Source of the DNA: Erigeron canadensis
Taxonomy: Eukaryota > Streptophyta > Magnoliopsida > Asterales > Asteraceae
Reading direction: 5' to 3'
NCBI RefSeq assembly: GCF_010389155.1
Contig: NC_057761.1
Location: 3,722,501-3,786,500 of the forward strand
DNA length: 64,000 bases
The first letter of the stretch is position 1, and the number at the start of each line of letters is the position of its first letter. Position numbers and translations under genes: made by a program. Shown here in pieces: positions 1 to 10,785 of the stretch. Under the pieces are notes generated by a model. It saw nothing but the letters and a program-made list of their open reading frames with translations, ran no database searches and was not told where the DNA came from.

Positions 1-499
1 GCTTATATATATATAAGTAACTTCTTTTTTGCATAAAGAAAATATTTTGACACTTCTTTTCAAACGGTGAAATTAAAGTTATGGCAACCTATAAATAGGA
101 GACAATGCTTCCACTAACTCAAGCAGGGTTTCTTATAAGTGGAAAACGGCAAGTCGACTAACACAAACAAATTTGTAATACCATTCTCCAAACTCTTTAT
201 TCATCTTAAACCCATTTCTTACCGACTCGACTACCACGTTAAGACCATGTATGTAATTAACTCTTTATTTTGGTTTGTAGGAATATTATATTGGGATTTA
301 CTTAACTCTTTTCATATGCCTGTTCTTTCCGAAGTTATATTTCCGTGGCATTGGTGATTTTAAGTGTAGGCTTGTAGCAATTGTTGAAAATGAGTGACCC
401 ATTTGTAAAAAAATGTTGTAAAAGTGCCACAATGACTCTCGACCAACTTTGTTGGTTTGTAAGTTAAAAATGGCAAATAAAAAAAAACCTACTAGGAAC

Positions 500-1440
500 A
501 TGAGACTGTGAGGAGGGGGATTTTTGCCCCGACGCCGCCCTCCTCCGCCTCTTTTCCGCCCAACACCTCTTTTCCACCCAACACACGGGTCCAATGGGCA
601 GCAAAGCTAAAAAAAAAAAACCCGGGCAGAAATTGATCGCCCAAAACCAATGAAAGTCCCAATAAAACTAGCCGTTAATTGTGTTGGTTCAACTTTTTTT
701 TTTTTTTTTATTATATTTTTTTAACCCTTATAAATATAACACACATATTCCCCATTTTATACTCATATCTTCAATCTTTTCTCTCTATATTTTACAAATT
801 CTTTCATTTTTCCTCTCTATAATCAAATGGCTTGTACTCGTTCGAAGAAATAAGTTTAAAACAAGCTTGGGTCGAGGTGTTAGGCGGCCCGTTGTGTGGT
901 AACTATGAAAGGGAACGTACGTTTTGGTCGAGAGTGACCCGTCTCTATTCCTCACTTATGAAAATCAACCATCGACCTATCGAAATGTAGATGCGGTGGC
1001 CTCTAAATGGCACTGCATGCGGCAAACATTCAGGTATTGGATATGATGTTCACCTGTTTGACGAAGGTCACGACGGTGAACACGGTGCAATGGTCGAAAG
1101 AACTATGGTCGAGTACACAAAAGTATGTCGAATCAGTATTCATCACGTGGAGGAGTGGGAATTGGTACGAAGCAATCCAAAGTTTAAACAAATTTAATCG
1201 TTTAGTTGTAATTTAAAATTTAATCGTTTAGTTGTAATGTTTGGAATAATTGTTTAGTTGTGTTATGTAATGTTTGTAGTAAAATTATGTGATAAAAGTA
1301 AAAAAGAAAATAGAAAATTTGGGGGAGTCCCGAAGAAAAGTCTCACTCAAAAAAAAGAGGGGCATCTCTATGAGGAGCCCCCGTCACATAACAAAAGTCG
1401 CCCATTTGGGGAGCCCAAAAGTCCCTCTCACTTCTCATCT
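500..1440. mobile_element. Candidate degenerate PIF/Harbinger-like element
   Basis: The two edges look like a weak inverted repeat: ATGAGACTGTGAGGAGGGGG near 498 against the reverse complement of the end near 1440, which reads ATGAGAAGTGAGAGGGAC. Inside lies a broken Myb/SANT-like coding remnant of the kind carried by plant Harbinger elements. I could not find a clean TWA target duplication, so the exact borders are uncertain. Around 1200-1240 the phrase TTTAATCGTTTAGTTGTAAT occurs twice. Confidence 0.4.
905..1195 (+). pseudogene. Myb/SANT-like (transposon ORF) remnant
   Basis: Translation in shifting frames gives pieces typical of the trihelix-like proteins of plant Harbinger transposons, often annotated 'glutathione S-transferase T3-like' in Asteraceae: a tryptophan-containing FWSRVTRLYSSL, then ACGKHSGI, then HVEEWELVRSNPKF at the end. 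The pieces lie in different frames and are interrupted by stop codons, for example a TAG at about 988-990, so no intact protein is made. Family assignment is from remembered motif shape only. Confidence 0.45.
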
Positions 1441-1983
1441 GAATATAACGTGAACCTTCTTTGTAGAACCTCTGTTATATGGGTTGACCCACTTATGTGT
1501 GTCACATTGGCGTGCACATTATAAAGGCATATATAGAACGACAGAACAGTACTCTCAGGTCTCAAAGCATCAATAATTGCAAAAGATTGACAAGAAGTCG
1601 TACGCTGAAGATTTACAAAATTAGTTTGTAGTTAGTTGCATGTTCTTTGTCGTATTGTTGGATTAAAAGTAGCTTATGACATAAAGGTCAAATTTTGTTA
1701 GCATTGGCATATGATGAAATGCAATTTGCTTTTTCGTTGAGGATTACAACTATATTATGAAACTGCCCTCCGGTATGTACCGATCTCTACTCTCTTTTTA
1801 CTAGTCGCCGCATCATTAAATCAAAATTTTCTGATAAAGTATTGGCATAAAATCATTCTAGACTCTTTAATTCTTTTCGTTTTTTTTTTTCATTTTTTTT
1901 TATTTTAATATAGAGAGGGACAATCTATGTACTTTACTTTAGTCAATATATTTTTTATTTAGACTTTTCATTATCTAAAAACT

Positions 1984-2262
1984 TAGATAAACTCAAAATA
2001 TTTATCTCCTTAATTCATTCAATTAAATATTTCTACTTAACAACCTATAATATCCTTAATAAAATTAATTACAATATACGTTCTTCAACTATCTAAATCT
2101 AAATTATCTTATAAAACATTTACTCCCTTTAAATTTCTCAAAAAAAAACTTGATAAACTCAAACTACCTCTCTTCTTTATTCATTCACCTAAATATCTCT
2201 ACCTAATATACTTATAATACTCTTTATTAAATTATTTACGATATATAGCCTTCAACTATGAA
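1984..2262. repeat. Diverged direct duplication, two copies of about 112 bp
   Basis: A block starting GATAAACTCAAA, running through TTTATTCATTCA and ending near CTTCAACTAT, occurs at about 1984-2094 and again at about 2149-2262, offset about 165 bp, with many substitutions. Downstream (2330-2410) is a GCC-rich stretch (CACCGCCACC...CGCCGTATCGCG) that resembles the 3' parts of the Helitron-derived sequences at 25.0 and 42.7 kb, so the whole stretch may be an old Helitron. Confidence 0.5.
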
Positions 2263-3210
2263 AATAATTATACCGGCCTTTTTACATCAATTACTTTAAG
2301 TTATATTAGTAACCACACGGCAACCGCTCCAGTGGTTCCACCACCATTGCTACCGCCGTCACCAACACCCATCACCGCCACCAACTGTAGTCACCACACC
2401 GCCGTATCGCGTAAGCAGTTATCTATCTACTATGACAGAGTTTTATTTTATAAAGATCTAAAATGTCATTTTTTTATCATATACGCACGTAACATTACGT
2501 TTCTTTCTTTCTTTATTTCTTTCATAATAAAAAGTAAGTGGGTCCCACAAATTGAGGAATGAGATGGAAGTATGTGTAACGAGTAGATAAAAAGTAAAAA
2601 AAATATTGTGTACTAGCTCTTTGTGTTGTGGTACGACGAGCTACAATTGTGCAACAGGTGATTTGTAAATTGAAGGTCTTTAATTAGCAAACGATCCTGT
2701 GGATTTTATGAGTTCTGTTGCAATGCAGTTATGCGGATTCAAGTGTGGAAGAGAAGGCTATGATTTATTTAAAGACTAAGATAGAGCTATTAAAAGATAG
2801 AGTTATTAAAAGTGTCTCACTAAAATGGCCATAAGTTAAGCTACATGGCTCTTTTTTAGCATATGACCGATCGAAACAACCGTTATAATGGGAAACACGT
2901 TTTTACATATGCCTACAGCAGTTTGGGTAGGCCCCCAGCCCACAAACGCTGTTTTTTGTTAGTTAATAGCATTTTTAGATGTTTATTGTTTGTTTTTTTT
3001 TTCTTTAACTTTTGGCCCACTTATTTTTTTAAGCCCAGTTGAATTTTACATATTGGTTTATTTAACATGTATTTAACATTGTAAACCTAGGGAGATACGC
3101 TTTTATCAATACATGACATTTGTTTTCTCCTCCGAATGTGTGATTTTTGTGAAATCTACCTTAATTTTTGGTATTTGTTGCATCATCGAATATTAAAAAA
3201 ATCGTTTGCA

Positions 3211-3368
3211 TTGTGAATCAACATGTTCAACCATTTATCAAAGTTTCCATGTGCATTAGCAATACAAATCACTTAAAAATACACGCACATTGTGAATCAA
3301 CATGTTCAACCATTTATCAAACTTTCCATGTGCATTAGCAATACAAATCACTTAAAAATACACGCACA
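3211..3368. repeat. Tandem duplication, 2 x 79 bp
   Basis: Two adjacent 79-bp copies (3211-3289 and 3290-3368), starting TTGTGAATCAACATG, differ at a single base (AAGTTTCC against AACTTTCC). The near identity shows the duplication is recent relative to the decayed transposons around it. No coding content. Confidence 0.9.
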
Positions 3369-3378
3369 TTTGTTATAA

Positions 3379-4509
3379 GGGATAAGTATAACAAATTTTT
3401 GAATAATGTTTATAGTGTAAAATAATTAAAATTATGTTTATTGTATATAATTATCTTTAAATTATATGTATTGTATGTAAGAATGTATGCATGGCAACCA
3501 TATATAACCGCCACTTGATATTTTTTTTATTGGCCAAATACATTTTCTTACATACAATACACATAATTTAAAAATAATTACATAGAATGAACACAACTTA
3601 TATCTATATAACTAAGAGATGATATAAAAATGCTTATGTGACACCTTTTTTGAAATGACATGTAGGATTTATGCTTACTTGTCAAATTGTAACAATTTTT
3701 GCTTATTTTTGGTATTTTGAAATTTGATATAATAAACTTAATAATATAATAATAATAGATATCAATTATGTTTTTTTTTTTGCATATATGTATTTTTTAT
3801 ATATAATTTTTATTTTAACATCTTAAGATATATACTTGGTAACGATATAGTTAACTAGGCAAAGATTTGCATACAATTTTAATTTAATACTAATATATAA
3901 TAATATTGATAATAGATAATATTCATTATGGTATATTTTTTACATATACGTTTTTTTATATATTTAATAGTTTGATAAATGTGTTAAGTTACGGCTACGT
4001 AATATTAAATTTCTTTCTCTATCTACAATCTTGAATAACAGACTTACGATTTAAAAAGGATTAATGGCAATGGTATATATTTTTTTCTATATTTTAATGT
4101 ATCTTTGTAAAATATTAATGTTAAATTAGATATTTACCTTATCAATTTCACATGACTATTTTGATATCTGCTTTTATATTAGATTTAAATCTTTTATATC
4201 TCTTTTTTGGTTTTGTTTCTTTTTCTAGAATTTACTTTATGTTTCTTTCAAATTATATATACATAATACGAGTATATATCATTAAGAACGCTTTTAGGCT
4301 TACCGTAAAGTTTATGAGTAATTAATACAAACACTTTTTAAGTGTTGTATCCAAATATCTTTAATTATATTTACTTGGTTTTATATTAGATTTGAGTTAT
4401 CCTTTGATAAAATAACACTCATAATTAATTAGTAATTATTTTATACTCAGGGTATACCGTCTATCGGACGCGTATAATCTAGTTAATTACATTACAGGAT
4501 ACTAATCCC
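3379..4509. mobile_element. MULE-type MITE interrupted by a Helitron
   Basis: A short inverted-repeat element begins GGGATAAGTATA at 3379 and ends ACTAATCCC at 4509. The left arm (about 3400-3480) is complementary to 3540-3602 plus 4483-4509. A 9-bp target duplication, TTGTTATAA, flanks it (3370-3378 and 4510-4518), the length expected for Mutator-like elements. Without the insert at 3603-4482 the MITE is 251 bp. A relative with the same ends lies at 12518-12800. Confidence 0.8.
3603..4482 (+). mobile_element. Non-autonomous Helitron, 880 bp
   Basis: Starts TCTATATAACTAAGAG after a host A (3602) and ends CTAG before a host T (4483), the standard Helitron A|TC...CTRR|T insertion. Just upstream of the 3' end is a short hairpin, CCGTCTATCGG. 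It is AT-rich with no coding capacity. Removing it restores the inverted-repeat arm of the surrounding MITE, which confirms both borders. Confidence 0.8.
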
Positions 4510-5219
4510 TTGTTATAATGATCATCTTAATTGGCTATCATCTAACTTGGTATACTTGTAAGTAGGGATGAATTGATGAAATGGACTAGCTACAGCGGTA
4601 AAGGGAACAATCTATTAGCACTCAAGGAAGATAAAAGTGACCGGATACCAGGGTGCAAGATAAAAGTTTCTTCTCACGGCCTACAATATAAATTCATACA
4701 GTATATCCTTATATTATTTCAAAATCTTAGGGCTTAATAAGTGTCAATTCTCATCAGACTTCACGGGATATGGTCTGGGCTGATTTTTGGAGAAGGGTTA
4801 TTTGGTACCTAAAGAGCATACTGGGTTAAGGGTTGTCCAACACTTTTATCATGAAAATCTAATCCATTGAATATTTTGGATAAACATTTTGTTCTTGAAG
4901 TTAATTTCTTAGCAAATTTCTATAATTTACTCCAAACTGTATCTATAGACAACCATACATAGAAAGTATATATATGCACACGATCCTACGTAAAGCAGAC
5001 ATATATATGCAGCATGCAAGACATGTTTATACGCATACTTGTTTGGAAAAAAAAAAAAAGCTTGATGGTTTTCTTGTCAACCTTTACTACTTAACAAGAT
5101 TTAGGGAAATAAAAATATATATAGTTCTTATTCAAGTCATATATATGTTTACTTTAGAAGCATAATCAAAGGGATATAAATACGCAACTATAATTTGTTT
5201 TACCTACATCTCAAGTCGC

Positions 5220-5345
5220 TACAATATAATGATTTGAAACAAAGTGTCAACATTCAAGTCAAAAATGAAAACTCAACTCATGAATCAGAATATCAGATTA
5301 GAAAGTGCCGCACTTTAAGTGCGTCTTTATTAAATCAAGCGGAAA
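5220..5345. repeat. Direct repeat of the PR-10 gene 3' flank (distal copy)
   Basis: Matches 5940-6045 closely, starting ACAATATAATGA and running through AAAAATGAAAACTCAACTCA to TCTTTATTAAATCA. The proximal copy holds the 3' UTR end and poly(A) signal of the PR-10 fusion gene, and this copy keeps the AATAAA equivalent (minus strand, 5326-5331). It looks like the remnant of a second PR-10 gene whose coding part was lost or replaced by the repeat at 5360-5907. Confidence 0.75.
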
Positions 5346-5359
5346 GTGACACCTGGTGG

Positions 5360-5907
5360 CAGTGCTGGCTCAAGCATTTTAGGGGCCTTAAACGAGATCG
5401 GTTTTGGGGCCTAGTTTCTTGACATACAAAGTAAAGTGAACGAAAAAAAAAAAATACAGCAACCTTCTAGGTTGTTGTCTAGTTGATGCTGCTGGGCTAC
5501 TGTCCTACAGTCTTGCTGCTTGTACACCAATTTCCACAAAATGAGTCATAAATGAACTAAATTGATTATTTCATCTCAAGAAAAACAAATCAAAATTAGC
5601 TAAAAGGAAAGGGATAGATGTGGGCTCATTGACTAAACAAGTTGCAAGTCAAGTTAATATCCTTTTGGGCAATTAATAAAAACCCATGTCTTTCAATTTT
5701 TAAGAAGAATAGAAGATGAAGATTAAAGACTTCGAAAAAATGTACCCATTTTTTTAGGTGACTTATTTCTTTATTTATTTAGCCGGCCGCTTAATATTTT
5801 GATGTATATAAACATCACCTTATACAAGATTTGGGGGCCTTTGGGTTTTGGAGGCCCAAAGCATGTGCTTGACTATAAAATATATTTGGGCCGGCTCGTG
5901 GGCACTG
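5360..5907. mobile_element. hAT-like non-autonomous element
   Basis: Ends CAGTGCTGGCTC (left) and ...GGGCACTG (right) form short hAT-like termini. The right third contains TTTGGGGGCCTTTGGGTTTTGGAG and GGGCCGGCTC, a phrase that recurs near 54710-54775, so this is a repeated family. I do not see an 8-bp target duplication, so the borders are provisional. No coding capacity. Confidence 0.45.
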
Positions 5908-5939
5908 GGCTATTACCCAATGGTGTCGTTTTAATATAT

Positions 5940-6045
5940 TTACAATATAATGACTTGTAAAAAAGTGTCAACATGCAAGTCAAAAATGAAAACTCAACTC
6001 ATGAATCAAATTAGAAATTGTGTCTTTATTAAATCAGGTGGAAAC
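5940..6045. repeat. Direct repeat of the PR-10 gene 3' flank (proximal copy)
   Basis: Partner of 5220-5345. It lies just past the stop codon of the minus-strand PR-10 fusion gene and contains that gene's likely poly(A) signal. Confidence 0.75.
6025..6030 (-). terminator. Poly(A) signal of the PR-10 fusion gene
   Basis: AATAAA on the minus strand, about 140 nt past the stop codon at 6169, followed by T/G-rich sequence. Confidence 0.65.
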
Positions 6046-6168
6046 ATATATAGTACGATAGTTAGTACAATAGTTTCCCTGATACATTTTCTAGAGCTCA
6101 TCAGAAGCGAAAATGAGCATAAGCGCAATAGAGAAATGATTTCAAAGCAGCATAATGATATAGAGTGG

Positions 6169-8198
6169 TTAGTAAATTTCAGGATGAGCGGCGGCATAAG
6201 CCTCCATTGCCTTGTAAGTCTTCTCATAAACTTCTTTCTCTTTTTTAAGAAAATCATCTGATGGCTTCTCATCACTTCTGCAATGATAAGTAATAGTTTG
6301 CTTGTTAACACACCCTCCATCGGCAGAAGGTACAATCTTAACATGACTGGTGATCGAGTCTAATATGCCCATCAGGTTGTCACCTTCGAAAAATGTGTAG
6401 CTATAGCTATAGCTTGTTGCATCAATATTGTCTACCTTGTATTTTGCACTTGTGAATGGGACCCCTATATAGAGACAATAAAATGAACAAAAGTTACAAA
6501 ACTAATCAGCATTTTTGAGATAGATTTCCTTTGGTTGATCTATGTGTCTAATCTGTCAACATAAATTGTAACAATATGAAAAATTCATCAAGTAAAAGTG
6601 AAAATTCATACCATCACCAAATTTAAGGACCTTTATTGTTCCAGCATCTCCATTTCCTTCAATTGTTTCAATGGACTTGAAAACTTGAGGGTTTACCTTA
6701 GGTGCAATACTATCGAACTGACTGAATACCTTGAAAACTTTGTCGGCGGGATATTGAGAAGCAACCTCAATATTGATAGCAATAGACGCCATAAAAGTTT
6801 CAGGATGCGCAACGGCATAAGCCTCCATAGCCTTGTAGGTGTTCTCATAAACTTCTTTCTCTTTCTTAAGAAAATCTTCGGATGGCTTCTCATCACCTTT
6901 GCAGACATATGTAATAGTTTGCTTGTTTACACATCCTCCGTCATCAGCAGAAGGTACAATCTTAACATGACTGGTGATGGAGTGTAATATGCCCATCAAG
7001 TTGTCACCTTCGAAAAATGAGTAGCTATAGGTGAAGTTGCTTGCATCTATAGCATCTACCTTATACTTTGCGCTCGTGAATGGAACGCCTATTTAGAAAG
7101 AAAAATAAATGACACGATTAGAACACACAAAAACAATTAGCTTCTGAGATAAATTTCCTTAGATATTCAAGTATTATTTAACTTGTCAACATAAATTGTA
7201 ATGGAAAATGCAAAAATGAACAATTCATACCTTCACCAAATGTGAGGACCTTTATTGTTCCAACATCTCCATTACCTTCAATTGTTTCAATGGACTTGAA
7301 AACTTGAGGGTTTACCTTAGGTGCAATACTATCGAACTTACTGAAAACCTTAAAAACTTTATCGGCCGGATATTGAGAAGCAACTTCAATCTCGATAGAA
7401 AGGGATGCCATAAAAGTTTCGGGATGAGCAATGGCATAAGCTTCCATAGCCTTGTAGGTGTTCTCATAACCTTCTTTCTCCTTTTTAAGAAAATCTTCAG
7501 ATGGCTTTTCATTACCTTTGCAATTATAAGTAATAGTTTGCTTGTTCACACACCCTCCATCGGCGGAAGGTACAATCTTAACATGACTGGTGATGGAGTG
7601 TAATATGCCCATCAAGTTGTCACCTTCGAAAAATGTGTAGCTATAGCTATAGTTGGTTGCATCGATAGCGTCTACCTTGTACTTTGCGCTTGTGAATGGG
7701 ACGCCTATTTAGAGAAAATAATATATCATCAAAACTAACAAAAACAATTGTAATTTTTTCACGACAAATGTTAGTTGTTAGTCGATAGTTAATTAGTAAT
7801 TAACCATAATGCCCAAATTTGAATGATCTCCAGAGAGGTAAAACCTCTCACCTTAATTATACCACTAAACCAAGAGATCATTGCCGAAATAATGTACTGT
7901 GCATCTAAGTTAAAATTTCTTTCGTCTATAAGTATATAATATATATAATGAGTCAAAATAATTCATAACAACTTGAATAATGGACAAATGCATGAAAATG
8001 AACGAATAATTTCTTACCTTCACCAAATGTGAGAACCTTTACTGTTCCAACATCTCCATTTCCTTCAATTGTTTCAATTGACTTGAATACTCGAGGGTTT
8101 ACCTTAGGTGCAATACTATCAAACTTACTAAAAACCTTGAAAACTTTATCGGCCGGATATTCAGAAGCAACCTCAATCTCGATTGCAATGGACGCCAT
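6169..8198 (-). CDS. Three-domain fused PR-10 / Bet v 1 protein (475 aa, 4 exons)
   Basis: Exons, in order of transcription: 8018-8198, 7231-7704, 6612-7088, 6169-6464; 1428 nt in all, 475 codons plus TAA. All three introns (313, 142, 147 nt) are GT-AG and phase 1, and sit at the conserved PR-10 site inside the Gly of GVPFTSAKYKV. The protein is three full Bet v 1 domains in direct succession: residues 1-158, 159-317 and 318-475. Each has MAS[IL][AS]I at its start, the glycine-rich loop EGNGDxGT (the usual third Gly is Asp), the [ED]GVPFTSAKYKVD strand, GGCVNKQTITY, and the C-terminal helix KAMEAYAxAHPE. The internal junctions read HPETF-MAS with no linker and no stop. PR-10 proteins are normally about 158 aa, cytosolic, and bind small hydrophobic ligands; multi-domain relatives are known among norcoclaurine synthases. 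Ligand or enzymatic role here is unknown. The reading frame is fully open and all splice sites fit. Confidence 0.93.
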
Positions 8199-8280
8199 AT
8201 ATGATCAATTAATCTTAAAAATGTTATATGTAAGAATGAAAGTTGCTATTGTTGCTATGAAATGTACCTTAACTTTGTGG

Positions 8281-8289
8281 TATTTATAG
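8281..8289 (-). promoter_or_regulatory. TATA box of the PR-10 fusion gene
   Basis: CTATAAATA on the minus strand, 83-91 nt upstream of the ATG at 8198, the right distance for a 50-60 nt leader. Confidence 0.7.
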
Positions 8290-8576
8290 AACCGTAAGGT
8301 CAAGAAGAAGGCCCATAAAATTTGACCACTTAATTTCACTTAGGAATAATTTCATGAATAATTTCTCTGTCGAATCACGTGAAGAGAAAGTTGGTAAATT
8401 TAACATGGATATTATTAATAACACTAACAATATTCTCCTCATACTAATATATATTTTACCCAACACCATATGGGGGGTTGATTATCGAAATGATTTCTTT
8501 TTGGATAATACTTCTAGAAAGCTTCTTTAAGGAACCATAATAAGATTTTTATATTGATTATAAGTTAAGAGGATAA

Positions 8577-8800
8577 AATCAGTAGTGTTATAATTAGATA
8601 TACTTTAAGGAACCATTCATCTTTATGTCACCAACGTGAGAGGATATATATAACTTTTGTAAATCAGTAGTGTTATTAATTAGATACTTTAAGGAACCAT
8701 TCATCTTTAAGTTACCAACATGAGGATATATATATAATTTTTGTAAATCAGTAGTGTTATAAAGATTTAGCAGGATATATATATAATGTTTGTAATATAG
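8577..8800. repeat. Tandem repeat, about 85-bp unit, 2.6 copies
   Basis: The phrase AATCAGTAGTGTTAT recurs at about 8577, 8662 and 8746, followed in two copies by TTAAGGAACCATTCATC and then an (AT)n tract. Lies upstream of the PR-10 promoter. An open frame across it is a by-product of the repeat. Confidence 0.8.
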
Positions 8801-8909
8801 TGTGATTTTCATACAAATTCATATTTGAACCCCCTAATTATTAAAATTACAAACCCACTCACCATAAAATTTACCTTGGTTCCGCCCCTGACAGAATGGT
8901 AGCATTAGA

Positions 8910-9518
8910 TTTTTTTTTGAAAATAAACTTTTATTCACATGACCCCGGCAAATCGACGGCGGTATATTTACAACATATTACACAATATTAAAATTACACC
9001 AATCATCCCACGTTATACTCCTATTCTTTGTACAATTCCTATACCACAAAAACCCGAACGACTTAATGTCTTGGAGAATTCCGGTCACATTGCGGTTGAC
9101 CTTTGCAAATTTGATCTCGTTCCTTACTTTCCAGATACTCCAACAACTAATCATTATAATACCCTTTATCACTTTCCTTTCCTTTCTACCTTTCCCCTTA
9201 ATTTCATGGTATTCCAACAAATCTTTAATCGAAAAAATGAAAAAAGGATGGGGACTTACACCAATCACTTATGTGGTGCCACACTCTTGCTGCTGTAATA
9301 CACTCGCAAAACAGATGATTGACATCCTCACCCCTATCGCCACAGAATACACATTCAGGATTGTCAAAATAGCAGTTTCTGGCCTGAAGAGCTATCGAGG
9401 TGGGTAGCTGATCCATGGCAGCACGCCACATAAAAACATTACACTTCTTTGGTACCCATTTACACCAATCGAAAACGTATCTATTGTGACGGGGATAAGG
9501 ACTGTGTGAGCCCAATTA
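8910..9518 (-). mobile_element. 5'-truncated LINE, C-terminal zf-RVT part
   Basis: On the minus strand a broken frame encodes the end of a plant non-LTR retrotransposon polyprotein: WCKWVPKKCNVFMWRA, then CVFCGDRGEDVNHLFCEC (the reverse-transcriptase zinc-binding domain, CX2C...HX4C), then ISCWSIWKVRNEIKF. A one-base frameshift near 9240 splits it into two frames. The poly(A) tail is the T run at 8910-8918. A probable 6-bp target duplication, ATTAGA, lies at 8904-8909 and 9519-9524. Dead copy. Confidence 0.85.
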
Positions 9519-10506
9519 ATTAGACAACAACCATCGTTGTATCATATCGAGACAACATAAATTTAGGTTATAACTTCATAACTTGATATGTTTATATCTG
9601 AATAATATATATATGAACAAATTCGTTGACATATAAACAGATCATGTGACATGAAAAGAATTTTTCCCGAAGCATGACTGAAAAAGATTTATTGAATAAA
9701 TCTTTTCTTTCAATAATGTCATCACCGGGGCATAGTGGTTTATGCATTTATCTCTATTTGTTTGTCACTTACCAGGAAACTATTTGCTAAGGACTTTTGC
9801 TCCTAGTGGACGTTGGATCAGATTGGTGTTCATAGTAGTGTAGTAAACGAATGATTTGAATGGTCGGGGGGGAAACAATAATGGGTATAACGCCATCTAT
9901 AATTGTAAAATGAAAGATTTATTATGGGGAAAAAAAATTGTAAAAAGTTGACATCATTGATTTTGAAGACTTACTTGATGAATAGGTCCAATCTTTTGGC
10001 TAAAAGCTTTTTATATATATATAGATATAGGGCAGATATTGTGAGAACTAATAAAAGGTCGAGAACGGCAAGAACTGATCTAAATCATTAGATTATCTAA
10101 ATCAATGGATAATAATACTTGATGGCATTTGTATAAATATGTGTAACTAGTTTGAACAAAAAAAACACACGGAAGGGTAGAGTTGAAATTATATAAAACA
10201 TCGAAATCAATTAAAAAAGAAAAGGAACGCATTTGTTTTTCACCCTCAAAAAAAAATGTCAAAAAACTCTCACCTTCCAAATCCTATATATGAAGATTCG
10301 ATACAAGCAAAATTAATAGAAAAATCAGCGAACGAAGATAAAATCAGTGGTGCATGTGTGTTCAACTAATAATCCGGGATCAATTGATAGTATAAATATT
10401 AGGTTTTACATATCATATGATGAAAAATAACAAAGGTAATTTTTAACCATAATTTTTTTGTTTTTTTTTTCTTTTTTATTGTGGAATAATTACATTCACG
10501 GTATAT

Positions 10507-10785
10507 ATGTGTTCGATTAAATATTATGTTCTTATTGTGTGCTTGTTTCTTTTATTGGTAGGAACATTCAGAAGGAGTGACAAGGTAAGGATGGGGAAAT
10601 CGTTTAGCAAATACACTAATAAGAAAAAAACGGGTATTGATTTATTTGGTGATTCAGATGAAGGTACATCCAATACTACTATCCACGGATTTGTTAAAAG
10701 ATTTTTTTTTTGTTGTACGTTGATTAGGTTACATGTTTCTGTAACTGATAACATTTGTTCCTGCGCATCTGTTTGTTGGGAGTGA
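10507..10785 (+). other. Small unrecognised ORF inside the 3.2-kb element
   Basis: A 92-codon frame from ATG. Its first third is hydrophobic (IVCLFLLLVG) and is followed by a basic/acidic stretch (SKYTNKKKTGIDLFGDSDEG). There is a possible splice acceptor inside it (TTTATTGGTAG at about 10560) and a possible donor at GACAAGGTAAGG, so it may be intron plus exon rather than one frame. I do not recognise a family. Probably transposon-derived or chance. Confidence 0.2.

Noticed and set aside
298..594. 98-codon minus-strand frame rich in Arg/Gly
   Set aside because: Low-complexity reading of a G/C-run region; lies at a transposon edge; no motif.
6006..6344. 112-codon frame across the PR-10 last exon in another frame
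   Set aside because: Shadow of the real exon; the same holds for frames at 6598-6987, 6693-6908, 7304-7603 and 7312-7512.
8594..8812. 72-codon minus-strand frame
   Set aside because: It is the 85-bp tandem repeat translated; the peptide repeats with the DNA.
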